From a virus: DNA of 55,534 bases. Positions 1-7,376 of this stretch are shown here, one piece after another. Both the position numbers and the translations under genes were made by a program. Numbering within the stretch: the stretch's first letter is position 1; every line of letters starts with the position of its first letter. The stretch covers positions 1-55,534 of IMG/VR virus record IMGVR_UViG_3300001242_001222. The stretch is one strand, 5' to 3'. Below the pieces are notes generated by a model, which worked only from the letters and a program-made list of their open reading frames with translations, had not been told where the DNA came from and ran no database searches.

Positions 1-585
1 TTACTTCGAAGTACCCGTTTTTCGATTAGTGGTCGCCAACTCCTGTTTTACATCCGCAAGTTTTTGTTTGTAGGTATCAATCAATTCAAGCAGACTGTTG
101 ATCATTCGATCTTTTTCGTCACACCTCTCACACTCTTTTCTAATTGGCTCCGTTGACATTCCGATCAACCACTCCGGGTTAAGACTTGGAAACACCTGTG
201 CAATTTTAATCAGCGTGTCACCCGACAATTTTCTCATTTGAGACTGGCTTAATCCTACCCTCTTGCATAATTCATACTCTGTGATGTTCAGGAGCGACGT
301 GATTGTGTCCGCGTCCACCCTGTTCGACAACACCATGTCATAATTCAATACCGGAGAGGCAATTGATTTACCCTTCATTGTTCCGGTTCCGGATCTCAGC
401 CAGTCGTAATTAATGTTTGGGAATTTAGCAACAATCTTTGTTGCTAACGATCGAGAGATCCCGTTTCTACCACTTAATACGAACATAATAATCTGTGCCC
501 GGTTATATCCGAGCTTGTTTGCCAAAAGTAAGGGAGTCAAGCCCAATTCTTTTAGCAACAGTTCCATCCTTTGTTTTGCTTCCAT
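1..585 (-). CDS. Tandem-HTH phage repressor-like protein
   Basis: A 194-residue protein facing away from the early operon, the usual place for a lysogeny repressor. The first ~65 residues form a lambda-type helix-turn-helix (LANKLGYNRAQIIMFVLSGR) followed by the FPNINYDWLRSGTGTM signature common in Bacteroidetes phage regulators. A second, degenerate HTH copy follows (ELCKRVGLSQSQMRKLSG, then FPSLNPEWLIGMSTEP, about residues 104-150). The C-terminus (155-190) is a predicted coiled coil with a CERC pair. There is no LexA/CI autopeptidase domain, so inactivation by RecA-stimulated cleavage is unlikely; an antirepressor (25672-26643) could relieve it instead. The HTH regulator call is firm; the role as master repressor is inferred from position. 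Confidence 0.8.
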   Translation of the reverse strand: MEAKQRMELLLKELGLTPLLLANKLGYNRAQIIMFVLSGRNGISRSLATKIVAKFPNINYDWLRSGTGTMKGKSIASPVLNYDMVLSNRVDADTITSLLNITEYELCKRVGLSQSQMRKLSGDTLIKIAQVFPSLNPEWLIGMSTEPIRKECERCDEKDRMINSLLELIDTYKQKLADVKQELATTNRKTGTSK

Positions 586-634
586 AGGGTGAAAAGATGT
601 TAAATAACGGTTAATTGTGTATTGTTGTGCATCA

Positions 635-660
635 TTTAGTTACAATATTGCATATATTTG
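635..660 (+). promoter_or_regulatory. Early promoter (TATATTTG) beside a CAATATTG palindrome
   Basis: TATATTTG at 653-660 matches the Bacteroidetes -7 element TAnnTTTG. TTTAGTTA begins at 635, exactly 18 bp upstream, the same offset as the TTTAC/ATTAC elements of the promoters at 9365, 20787 and 23986. The palindrome CAATATTG (643-650) sits inside the spacer and is a candidate operator. It lies between the repressor (-) and the first early gene (+). Confidence 0.6.
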
Positions 661-688
661 TTGCGTTAATCATGAAACACTTCACCAA

Positions 689-874
689 ATGAAACGCAAA
701 GATAAGCAATTAATTGACGAAAAACGCAATAAAAAGATAGTTGGTCGATATAAAGAACTCATAAATATGGGTTTAAATAAAACCTCAGCTATTGGAAAGA
801 TTGAAAACGTCAAGGAATTTGGCTCGTTGTCAAGTCGCCAGATCACCAATATTCTCAAGAAGGAGGGACTATGA
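689..874 (+). CDS. Small basic early protein, 61 aa
   Basis: The ATG at 689 is chosen because upstream in-frame codons overlap the promoter. The product (MKRKDKQLIDEKRNKK...) is Lys/Arg-rich at the N-terminus and ends in a segment, SSRQITNILKKEGL, that could be a recognition helix. No family is recognised; a small DNA-binding early regulator is a guess. It overlaps the next gene as ATGA, so the two are probably translationally coupled. It is the first gene after the promoter at 653-660. Confidence 0.6.
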   Translation: MKRKDKQLIDEKRNKKIVGRYKELINMGLNKTSAIGKIENVKEFGSLSSRQITNILKKEGL

Positions 875-1122
875 GCAATATAATTGTTACAGACTCCGAA
901 ACCCTGCAGAAAATTATTACTGAGACGGTCAGCAGGGCAATGGCTACCCAAGGGAACCCAGTACTCACATTCAGAGAGGCATCAGAGTATATGAAGGTTT
1001 CAGCAGGAAAGCTCCGCGCGATGGCCCTACGTCACACGATCCCATTTATCAGAGACGGAAAGAACATGAAATTTCAGATGAGTGACATTAATGAATATCT
1101 ACAAAAAAACAGAGTCGCATGA
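871..1122 (+). CDS. Excisionase-like helix-turn-helix protein
   Basis: An 83-residue protein. Residues 32-80 (LTFREASEYMKVSAGKLRAM, then PFIRDGKNMKFQMSDINEYL) match the excisionase/MerR-type winged HTH domain: helix-turn-helix, a basic wing with a Gly-Lys turn, and a final helix ending in a Leu-Gln-Lys pattern. Such proteins bind DNA and act as recombination directionality factors or small transcription regulators. No integrase was found, so a regulatory role is more likely than true excision. Start and stop overlap its neighbours by ATGA on both sides. Confidence 0.75.
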   Translation: MSNIIVTDSETLQKIITETVSRAMATQGNPVLTFREASEYMKVSAGKLRAMALRHTIPFIRDGKNMKFQMSDINEYLQKNRVA

Positions 1123-1205
1123 GTGAGTTTGAAAGGATGATGCACCTACTTAATAGTATGGATGCAAATATAGATCTCCTGATGGTTATTGTAAAACACC
1201 TTTAA
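1119..1205 (+). CDS. 28-residue ORF coupled to the HTH gene
   Basis: ATG at 1119 overlaps the preceding stop as ATGA and the frame runs to TAA at 1203-1205, filling the gap before RecT. The product is amphipathic and Met/Leu-rich (MSEFERMMHLLNSMDANIDL...). No family is recognised. The tight overlap and gap-filling position are the only support. Confidence 0.4.
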   Translation: MSEFERMMHLLNSMDANIDLLMVIVKHL

Positions 1206-1214
1206 TTAATAAAA

Positions 1215-2150
1215 ATGGAAGCAAAAAAAACACCCCAGCAATTGCTGGAACAGGTTGAACCGAGAGAAATTTTTAACATCCCGGATTTCAAGGAAAAATT
1301 TATCAGCACTCAGGTTTTGAGCTGCAGGAAAACGGTTGAGGATGCAACTCAATTCGAGGCGCGAACCGCAATCTATTTCCGGCAGGCGATGACTGCGGAT
1401 CCAAAGCTGTTGAACTGCACAAAAATGTCAATCCTATCGTGCTACCTTGATGTTGCGCTTGAGGATATTGATCTGGCGCCAGGACAAAAGTCGGAGGCCT
1501 ATCTGTCATCCCGCGGAGTGAACACCGGAACGAAAGCTGCACCAATTTATAAGGACTTTATGAAGGTTGTAATGACCGCATGGGGCGAACTGGCGCGATA
1601 TATCCGCAATGGAGTGATCAAGCGCGCAGCCAACCCAATCGTTGTTTATGATGGAGACGCCTTCGGAATGGGCCTGAATGAAAATGGTGACATGATGATC
1701 CGCTATGAGGCAAAATTCCCACGCAACGAAAAGGCGAAGATCATTGCATGTTTTGTGAAAATACTCCTGCCCGATGGAGGTTATGACTTTAAGGTTATCG
1801 ACCAACTTGAGATTGATCGACTCGCCGGTTATTCAAAAAAGAACAATCGCGGCACATCCGCTAATGATCTGTACACTTCGAACAATGGCCAGATTGACCC
1901 CGGATTCCTGATGACAAAAACCATCAAGCACGCTCTTAAGGGGTATTCGAAAGTCGCATTCAAGGCTGAGAATGTGGAGCACGAGGATGAGGCCACTCAG
2001 GAGCAGCGCGAATTTTTCCCAGCAAAGTCGGATGCTGATCCACAAGCGCCAAGTGAGGAACTTCAGAACAAACCACAGGGAGAATGCTGCGCCCCTGATC
2101 CGGGAGCGCCTGAGACTCCGGCCGCAAAAAATGATGATGACATTTTTTAA
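1215..2150 (+). CDS. recT: RecT-family single-strand annealing protein
   Basis: A 311-residue protein. Residues 20-260 match RecT/RedB annealases: a helical N-terminus, MSILSCYLDVALEDIDLAPG (family position of the Ala-x-x-gly-Leu-x-Pro motif), an aromatic YKDFMKVVMTAWGELARY block, then NPIVVYDGDAFGMGL and later GFLMTKTIKHALKGYSK. The C-terminal 50 residues are acidic and Pro-rich, ending DDDIF, typical of tails that recruit a single-strand binding protein. RecT anneals complementary single strands in phage recombination. Its partner nuclease is the PD-(D/E)XK protein at 8033-8695, unusually separated by several kb. Confidence 0.93.
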   Translation: MEAKKTPQQLLEQVEPREIFNIPDFKEKFISTQVLSCRKTVEDATQFEARTAIYFRQAMTADPKLLNCTKMSILSCYLDVALEDIDLAPGQKSEAYLSSRGVNTGTKAAPIYKDFMKVVMTAWGELARYIRNGVIKRAANPIVVYDGDAFGMGLNENGDMMIRYEAKFPRNEKAKIIACFVKILLPDGGYDFKVIDQLEIDRLAGYSKKNNRGTSANDLYTSNNGQIDPGFLMTKTIKHALKGYSKVAFKAENVEHEDEATQEQREFFPAKSDADPQAPSEELQNKPQGECCAPDPGAPETPAAKNDDDIF

Positions 2151-2162
2151 TTCACAACCAAC

Positions 2163-3350
2163 ATGGAAGCAAACGAAAATTTACCGGCAACACAAGAAGA
2201 TTTTTCAGTTGATAAATTCACTGAACTATCAAAGGCCGCACCCGACATCCTTAATCAAAACAAGAGCCTTCGCCTGAAGGCTGAGACAAGTCTGAAGGCT
2301 ATCAATGGTTTGCCGATTGACGAGAAGTCAGACACTCTCCGAAAGGAATTCATTGACAACTGTAAAAAGGCTAAAACAAGGATGAAGGATCGCAGAACGC
2401 CATTCACCCAGATGGTCGATGCAGTCAAAAAACTCTTTACAACAGAGGAGGCGTGGTTTGACGAAACAATTAAGACCGTCCAGGAGGACCGAAACAAATA
2501 CGCCGCTGAGGTCCTTAAAAAACAACAGGAGGCTGAGGCCGCCGCAAAGAAGGAACTGGACCGGAAAAATACACTGGCATTCATCCGCCAGATTCTCAAT
2601 ACAAAACTGGCTGAGATTGAAAGCACTGTTATCACCAACCATCAGCAGACGGTCAATGAGTATCTGCAAATGCTGACAATTGCCAATATCAATTCCGCAA
2701 TTCCATCCAGAGACAATCCGGTTACCATTCCGGTGACGGTTGAAGGATCACTCAAGGAACACGTCGGAAAGAATTTGAGCGCCTATCAGAAATCTCTTGT
2801 ACCTGTTGAGGAGATAGATAAAATGGCTCTCGAGGTCAGCGAGACATTTAATCAGGCAAGGGTTATTGCAGAGTGCGACAAGATCAACGAGCGCGCAAAA
2901 AGCGATCTCCCCGCTTTAAAGAAAAAGCTTCAGGAGATTGAAACGGCAAAAACAGATGTCGAGAAGGAGGCACTAAAACAACAGATATCCGACAAGATCC
3001 AGGATGACACGAAGCAAGTTATTGACGAGGCCAAGAAAGTTGAAACAGACGCTTCGCAGACGGCAGCAACGCATGCCGGCGTCGAACAGATCCAGAACCA
3101 ACTTGAACTCCACATTGCATACACTACCCTTGATGTCAAGAAAAGCAAGAAGATTGTTATCCTGAACAAAGAGGGGTACATGAATATTTTCGCAATGTGG
3201 TTTGAGCGCGAGGGAAAGGATCTTCCGGATGCAAAGCTGCAGAACATGACGGTAGCCCGTATGGTCACATTCTGTGAGAAAATGGCAGACGCGGGTGTTG
3301 TCATTGCCAGTCCACATGTTTCCTATCAAGATAAGGTTGTTGCGAAATGA
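2163..3350 (+). CDS. Coiled-coil protein following RecT
   Basis: A 395-residue, highly charged protein 12 bp after recT. Residues 30-150 are helical with heptad character (KSLRLKAETSLKAINGLP, and a long Lys/Glu/Ala-rich stretch around 110-135). Residues 230-300 form a second coiled coil. The last 95 residues are more globular. The RecT-adjacent position and layout recall DUF1351-like phage recombination accessory proteins, but no diagnostic motif was seen. Function unknown. Confidence 0.75.
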   Translation: MEANENLPATQEDFSVDKFTELSKAAPDILNQNKSLRLKAETSLKAINGLPIDEKSDTLRKEFIDNCKKAKTRMKDRRTPFTQMVDAVKKLFTTEEAWFDETIKTVQEDRNKYAAEVLKKQQEAEAAAKKELDRKNTLAFIRQILNTKLAEIESTVITNHQQTVNEYLQMLTIANINSAIPSRDNPVTIPVTVEGSLKEHVGKNLSAYQKSLVPVEEIDKMALEVSETFNQARVIAECDKINERAKSDLPALKKKLQEIETAKTDVEKEALKQQISDKIQDDTKQVIDEAKKVETDASQTAATHAGVEQIQNQLELHIAYTTLDVKKSKKIVILNKEGYMNIFAMWFEREGKDLPDAKLQNMTVARMVTFCEKMADAGVVIASPHVSYQDKVVAK

Positions 3351-4549
3351 TTCAACTGATCACACTTTTTTCGGGGATCGGTGGGCCTGAGCTTGCGGCC
3401 GAAATGCTAAACGAGAAATACGGACGCGAAGAATGGATAATTGTTGCAAGCTGTGAGATCGCCGAATTCCCGAGAAAAGTGCTTGAATATTACTGGCCGG
3501 ACACATACCATCACACTGATATAAGAACACTGACCTATGAAACACTCGTTGAAAAATCAAACTGGAACCCAAAGCTGCCAACTGTCATTATTGGAGGATT
3601 CCCATGTCAGCCATTCTCAGTTGCCGGTGGAAGAAAGGGAGCGGATGATAACCGTTTCCTCTGGCCGGAAATGCTTCGTGTCATTGCCGAAGTCAGGCCG
3701 GTTGCCGTCATTGGTGAAAATGTTGCTGGACTCCTCTCAATGGTACAACCCGGCGGTACGGTTAGAGTGGAAGGTGCAGAGGATTTATTCAGTGCGGAAA
3801 ACAGTTTGGGAGGAAACAGACTTGTCGGTAAGAGCAAAAAGATTATTACGAAGGAAGGTCGATACATCATTGACGAAATCTGCGAAACTCTTGAACAAAG
3901 TGGATTTGAAGTACAGCCGGTTGTTATTCCGGCTTGTGCCGTCGGAGCGCCGCACCGAAGGGACAGAATTTTTATTGTTGCCTACACCTACAACAATGGA
4001 TCACACGCCACAAACACAGGGGTTAAAGGTTTGCAATTCGGACGGAAAAACAGAATTTATAAAGCTGAATTTATTGCCAACAATAACCTCAGAGACCGGA
4101 AGGAAATCAGACTTCAAACAAGGCGGGAAAAGCATGTTTACAGCATTGAAAGAAAAAGGATTATTACCGACTCCGACAGCCAGCGACTCAAATGGAGGTG
4201 GATCAGGAAACTCCGATTATGCAAAAAAGCATGCCGGCGACAAATTAAAATATGCATGCGTGAGAGGGCTCTTGCCAACCCCGTGTGCGACCGACGACCC
4301 ATCAAAAAACACAGGGAAGCGAAATCAGGACGGATTGCAAAAGAGAGCCTTTCAAGCAACTGGTCAAACTGGCCAACTCAATCCCCTATTTGTAGCGGAG
4401 ATGATGGGATTCCCCCCCCCATGGACGGTATTACCTTTTCAAAGTGGCGAAACGAGTCAGTTAAAGCCTACGGGAACGCAATAGTATCACAGGCAATCAT
4501 GCCGGTAATGGAAGGACTTCAGATTTTAATAAACGAAGATTATGAGTGA
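3347..4549 (+). CDS. DNA (cytosine-5) methyltransferase
   Basis: A 400-residue Dcm-type enzyme that transfers a methyl group from AdoMet to cytosine C5, probably protecting phage DNA from host restriction. Motifs in order: I LFSGIGGPELA (7-17), IV GGFPCQPFSVAGG with catalytic Cys87 (83-95), VI GENV (123-126), VIII PHRRDRIF (202-209), and C-terminal NWPTQSPICSGDDGIP (341-356), WRNESVKAYGNAIVSQ (367-382, motif X with Ser where Pro is usual). The target-recognition region (~225-340) is strikingly Arg/Lys-rich and poorly conserved-looking. The other frame there (3537-4484) carries strong family-like motifs. A run of nine C at 4412-4420 is a slippage-prone site. The gene overlaps the preceding gene by 4 bp (ATGA). 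Confidence 0.92.
   Translation: MIQLITLFSGIGGPELAAEMLNEKYGREEWIIVASCEIAEFPRKVLEYYWPDTYHHTDIRTLTYETLVEKSNWNPKLPTVIIGGFPCQPFSVAGGRKGADDNRFLWPEMLRVIAEVRPVAVIGENVAGLLSMVQPGGTVRVEGAEDLFSAENSLGGNRLVGKSKKIITKEGRYIIDEICETLEQSGFEVQPVVIPACAVGAPHRRDRIFIVAYTYNNGSHATNTGVKGLQFGRKNRIYKAEFIANNNLRDRKEIRLQTRREKHVYSIERKRIITDSDSQRLKWRWIRKLRLCKKACRRQIKICMRERALANPVCDRRPIKKHREAKSGRIAKESLSSNWSNWPTQSPICSGDDGIPPPMDGITFSKWRNESVKAYGNAIVSQAIMPVMEGLQILINEDYE
3537..4484 (+). CDS. Overprinted ORF in the methyltransferase with LLPTP repeats
   Basis: A 315-codon ORF, +1 relative to the methyltransferase and lying wholly inside it. It reads like a real protein: KMLLDSSQWYNPAVRLEW (61-78), SRLLFRLVPSERRTEGTEF (127-145), four repeats LLPTPTTMD (147-155), LLPTITSE (179-186), LLPTPTASD (209-217), LLPTPCATD (245-253), and LNPLFVAEMMGFPPPWTVLP (281-300). 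From memory, such LLPTPT repeats ending in an LNP-F/W-VE-MMGFP-WT block occur in many phage and bacterial proteins found with Dcm enzymes. It could be a second product, a remnant of a frame change, or an alternate target-recognition segment joined by slippage. Existence as an independent protein is unproven. Confidence 0.42.
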   Translation: MKHSLKNQTGTQSCQLSLLEDSHVSHSQLPVEERERMITVSSGRKCFVSLPKSGRLPSLVKMLLDSSQWYNPAVRLEWKVQRIYSVRKTVWEETDLSVRAKRLLRRKVDTSLTKSAKLLNKVDLKYSRLLFRLVPSERRTEGTEFLLLPTPTTMDHTPQTQGLKVCNSDGKTEFIKLNLLPTITSETGRKSDFKQGGKSMFTALKEKGLLPTPTASDSNGGGSGNSDYAKKHAGDKLKYACVRGLLPTPCATDDPSKNTGKRNQDGLQKRAFQATGQTGQLNPLFVAEMMGFPPPWTVLPFQSGETSQLKPTGTQ

Positions 4550-4760
4550 ACCACTAACAGATAAAAGCATCATGCCTTTCGGTCAGTTTTTCGACCAGAA
4601 AAAGACCATGGCAGAGGTCCCGACATGGTATCTCAAGTGGCTGAAAAAACAGTATGAAACCAATGGATGCCGTGGGGAGGTCAACGAAAGAGTGAAGCAA
4701 TATATTGATGAATACTGGGACGCAATTGAAATCGAACATAAAAAACAAGGAGGTAAATAA
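4542..4760 (+). CDS. DUF3820-like small protein
   Basis: A 72-residue protein. The core KSIMPFGQFFDQKKTMAEVP followed by TWYLKWL matches the short DUF3820-type pattern (M-P-F-G-K...G-K-x-x-x-E-V-P-x-x-Y-L-x-W-L), also seen as a C-terminal module in exonuclease-X-like proteins. Biochemical role unknown; a nucleic-acid-associated role is inferred. It starts inside the last codons of the methyltransferase and ends 1 bp into the next small ORF, preceded there by an AAGGAGG tract. Confidence 0.65.
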   Translation: MSEPLTDKSIMPFGQFFDQKKTMAEVPTWYLKWLKKQYETNGCRGEVNERVKQYIDEYWDAIEIEHKKQGGK

Positions 4761-4879
4761 TGATATCATTGGAAGCAAAAATAAAAAGACTCACTCGGCT
4801 TGTTGATGCCGGAAAGATCAGCGAAGCGGATTATTTCATGTGGCTGCAGACGTATCTGAAAGGAGTCAAGCATGTATAA
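4760..4879 (+). CDS. 39-residue ORF before the radical-SAM gene
   Basis: ATG at 4760 shares a base with the preceding stop and is preceded by CAAGGAGG. The frame runs to TAA at 4877-4879, overlapping the next start (4872). The product (MISLEAKIKRLTRLVDAGKI then SEADYFMWLQTYLKG) is helical and amphipathic. The pattern LVDAGKISEADY is reminiscent of short SHOCT-like helices. No function is assigned. Support is the ribosome-binding tract and the two overlaps. Confidence 0.5.
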   Translation: MISLEAKIKRLTRLVDAGKISEADYFMWLQTYLKGVKHV

Positions 4880-5672
4880 GGGCAAAGCAATTTACAACCC
4901 ATCCGGAAAGGCCGGAGAATATTCACTTTGGGCCTGCAACTTTTATACAGGTTGCTCAAACAACTGCCAGTACTGCTATTGCAAGCGCGGCGTTATGGCT
5001 CACACGTGGAGCGACAAAGCGAAACTCAAAGCCTGTTTCCGGGATGAGAAACATGCACTCGAAGTGTTTGAAAAGGAACTTGAAAAGAACATTGATTCGC
5101 TTCGGGAGCACGGATTATTTTTCACGTTTACATCGGATCCAATGTTGCCCGAGACCATTGTTCTGACATATAGTGCAGTCAGCGTATGTCTTGAAAACAA
5201 TGTACCAGTTAAGATTCTCACTAAAAGAGCCGACTGGTTTACGACCTGGTATGCCTATTCAAACATGTTTGTCAACAAACAGCACTTAGTTGCCTATGGA
5301 TTCACCCTTACCGGATACGATGAATTAGAGCCGGGTGCATCAACAAACCAGCAGCGAGTTGATTTCATGCAAAAGCTTCATAATAAAGGGTTCAAAACAT
5401 GGGCGTCAATTGAGCCAATCATTTTCCCTGACGCAAGCTTTGAAATGATTGCTGAAACCTACAAGTTTTGTGATCACTACAAAATAGGACTGCAATCAGG
5501 AAGTCGGTATAACAAAAAAGACCTACAATCATTTGTGCAAGGCGTGGTATTATTGACAGATGCGGCTCTGTATTTCAAAGATTCCCTACTTGATCAAGCT
5601 GGCATCAAAAGAGAAAGCCTGCCATCAAATTGTGTTGGACGTGACTATAACATTTTCAAGGAGGCGCTATGA
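4872..5672 (+). CDS. Radical-SAM family protein
   Basis: A 266-residue protein with the cysteine triad CSNNCQYC in TGCSNNCQYCYCKRG (residues 27-41, CxxxCxxC), which would hold a 4Fe-4S cluster that cleaves AdoMet. Downstream, FFTFTSDPMLPET and VKILTKRADWF fit beta strands of the partial TIM barrel, and ASIEPIIFPDASFEMI a later strand. The architecture recalls spore-photoproduct-lyase-like and phage radical-SAM proteins. The substrate is unknown; DNA or nucleotide modification is plausible given the methyltransferase neighbour. A candidate ribosome-binding AAAGGAG precedes the start. Confidence 0.8.
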   Translation: MYKGKAIYNPSGKAGEYSLWACNFYTGCSNNCQYCYCKRGVMAHTWSDKAKLKACFRDEKHALEVFEKELEKNIDSLREHGLFFTFTSDPMLPETIVLTYSAVSVCLENNVPVKILTKRADWFTTWYAYSNMFVNKQHLVAYGFTLTGYDELEPGASTNQQRVDFMQKLHNKGFKTWASIEPIIFPDASFEMIAETYKFCDHYKIGLQSGSRYNKKDLQSFVQGVVLLTDAALYFKDSLLDQAGIKRESLPSNCVGRDYNIFKEAL

Positions 5673-6109
5673 TACTCGGATTCAAAACAGAAATACTGGG
5701 TGAAAAAACCCACTTTCAGGAAAAGATTCTGGCCGGCGTGGATCCAGAGCTGCGAAAAATTTATGTCCCGAAAATTCATACCATCCGGTCCGGTAAACGA
5801 TGGAAAGCGGGAATGTCGATCCAGATGGCAACCGGCGTGAGGACGGCAAACTACAACCAATTCAATAAGGATATTCCGGAGCTTGGCGTGTGTAAGTCGG
5901 TGCAGGATATTGTTGTCGAATACATTGATGCGCTGCCGTACATTTTTGTTGATGGCAAGCCGTTCAATCCAGTGAAGCGCATCGACTTATTTATTAATGA
6001 TGGCTTCATCGGCTTCAAACTCAACCCCGTCGCTTCATTTTTCCGCTGGTTTCACAGCGACTTCGAAGGCCAGATCATTCACTGGACAGATTTCAAATAC
6101 GAACTTTAA
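5669..6109 (+). CDS. ASCH/PUA-like phage protein
   Basis: A 146-residue protein with PKIHTIRSGKRWKAGMSIQM (about 34-53), then ATGVRTANYNQF and CKSVQDIVVEYID. The order K-x-x-T-I-R...G-x-x-I...C-x-S-V-x-x-I resembles ASCH/PUA-like beta-barrels that bind RNA or modified nucleotides. The C-terminus has paired aromatics (FFRWFHSDFEG). It overlaps the radical-SAM gene by ATGA after an AAGGAGG tract, so the two are likely co-translated. A reader of a modified base is a speculation. Confidence 0.55.
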   Translation: MILGFKTEILGEKTHFQEKILAGVDPELRKIYVPKIHTIRSGKRWKAGMSIQMATGVRTANYNQFNKDIPELGVCKSVQDIVVEYIDALPYIFVDGKPFNPVKRIDLFINDGFIGFKLNPVASFFRWFHSDFEGQIIHWTDFKYEL

Positions 6110-6127
6110 AAACCAAAATAAAAACGT

Positions 6128-6577
6128 ATGAGTAAACAACAAAATCCATTCGCGGGAATTCCACTCAACGAGGTGGAGGATCAACTAAAAGCAAACGCGC
6201 ATGACATTCAGGTGAAGAATTATTTCCGGGAATTCACTCCCGAGGAAATGATTTACGAGCAGGAGCGCTATCAGAGCCTTTTGAAAAAAATTGAGGCAGA
6301 AGATGAAAAGCTAAAAGCGGCAAAAGACGACTATAAGGCCGCCGCTAAACCGCTCAAAGCCGATCTACAATTCACACGAACTTGTATTAAGACAAGGGGG
6401 CGCAGTATTCGTGGAAATGTGTACATCATGTTTGACGAAGTGAACGGGCTTATTGAGGAGTACGACAACCGGGGTAACCTCATTGTTCGAAGACCTTTAA
6501 CCCCAGAAGAAAAAAAGGCACCATCAATTCCATTTAATTCATCAAAAACCGGCGAAAGGAACGCCGTAGGAATGTAA
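6128..6577 (+). CDS. Helical phage protein of unknown function
   Basis: A 149-residue protein, not recognised. Residues 40-85 form a charged coiled coil (EMIYEQERYQSLLKKIEAED and a Lys/Ala-rich continuation). The C-terminal third is compact (GNVYIMFDEVNGLIEEYDNR then GNLIVRRPLTPEEK), suggesting a beta hairpin. It sits in the early operon 2 bp before the next gene. The operon position suggests a DNA-metabolism accessory role, with no motif to confirm it. Confidence 0.65.
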   Translation: MSKQQNPFAGIPLNEVEDQLKANAHDIQVKNYFREFTPEEMIYEQERYQSLLKKIEAEDEKLKAAKDDYKAAAKPLKADLQFTRTCIKTRGRSIRGNVYIMFDEVNGLIEEYDNRGNLIVRRPLTPEEKKAPSIPFNSSKTGERNAVGM

Positions 6578-6579
6578 TT

Positions 6580-7056
6580 ATGAGCGAAGTTAATGTAACA
6601 ATCGAAAAAATCGAAGGGAACGAGCTTGTCATTCGCGAGGGTCATGCCTTAGCAGTTCTCCCGAAGGATGTACTTAAGGTGACTGGCACGATAGGAGTTC
6701 CATTCGCGTACATCGAAAAAAGAAAAGCCACTATTAATCCCGAAAACGCCGTAGTCGAAGTTGATTATGAGAAACGGCACATCAAGTTTTTGCAGGATCA
6801 GTACGACAGCCTATCACCTATCGTGGCTGGTTTTATTGTGCTGGATCCCGACCTGCAGAAATGGGAGATCGGAACCACAAAAACAAGATCAAGTAAAGAC
6901 CTGGCTCTAATGATCAAAAGCAATCGCCTTATGTTTGAGTCTATTGAGCTTGCCACAAGACTTGTGACAATTTTTGAGGACTTAAAAGTAAAGGTTGAAA
7001 GAGAAATCCAGGACAAAGACGATCATCGTGGCAACATCCAGAAAACGCAGGCTTAG
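6580..7056 (+). CDS. Conserved-looking early protein, 158 aa
   Basis: Not recognised by name. The N-terminal half alternates short strands (VTIEKIEGNELVIREG, ATINPENAVVEVDYEKR). The C-terminal half is helical (DQYDSLSPIVAGFIVLD, then RLMFESIELATRLVTIFEDL) and ends in a charged tail. Two-layer early proteins of this size occur between recombination genes in Bacteroidetes phages. No catalytic motif is visible. Confidence 0.65.
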   Translation: MSEVNVTIEKIEGNELVIREGHALAVLPKDVLKVTGTIGVPFAYIEKRKATINPENAVVEVDYEKRHIKFLQDQYDSLSPIVAGFIVLDPDLQKWEIGTTKTRSSKDLALMIKSNRLMFESIELATRLVTIFEDLKVKVEREIQDKDDHRGNIQKTQA

Positions 7057-7068
7057 GTTGTACGCGAG

Positions 7069-7290
7069 ATGTCAATTCCGGAAGGGTTTAATCTTGTTTG
7101 TCCCGTTATCAAAGGAGGAGACAAAAGAACAGTTCCGGTTGAAATTATCATCAACCCCGACACATTTGAAATCATGCTGATCAGTCCGACAATCAACGAA
7201 ATTCTCAAGCAGGAAACAAAGGGAATGATTGACGCTGAGATTTCGAAAATCCAGTTAGCTCAGCCAAAAATGCCAGTTCTATACGTGTAA
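7069..7290 (+). CDS. Small early protein, 73 aa
   Basis: ATG at 7069, 12 bp after the previous stop. Sequence is mixed alpha/beta (FNLVCPVIKGGDKRTVPVEI, then SPTINEILKQETKGMIDAEI). Not recognised. Same strand and close spacing with the operon support it being real. Confidence 0.5.
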   Translation: MSIPEGFNLVCPVIKGGDKRTVPVEIIINPDTFEIMLISPTINEILKQETKGMIDAEISKIQLAQPKMPVLYV

Positions 7291-7291
7291 T

Positions 7292-7359
7292 CCCCACCAA
7301 CGGGGAGTTGTTCCGGAGCGGTAACGCCGTCCCTGGGTTCGCGGCCCACCGGAGCACAA
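7292..7359 (+). ncRNA. Structured leader: hairpin plus tRNA-like three-way junction
   Basis: The gap before 7377 folds well. CCCC(7292-7295)/GGGG(7302-7305) makes a hairpin. An outer stem pairs 7308-7316 with 7349-7359 (9 bp with a 2-nt bulge). Inside it lie GCG-GTAA-CGC (7318-7327, a GNRA tetraloop) and TGGG-TTCGCGG-CCCA (7334-7348, resembling a tRNA T-arm). It could be a cis-acting leader or a degenerate tRNA-like element. There is no promoter, so it would be part of the operon mRNA. Confidence 0.4.
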
Positions 7360-7376
7360 ACCAAAATCAAACAGAT

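Noticed and set aside
871-1122. Calling this gene a true excisionase (xis)
   Set aside because: The fold matches, but no integrase is present in the window, so only the HTH fold is claimed.
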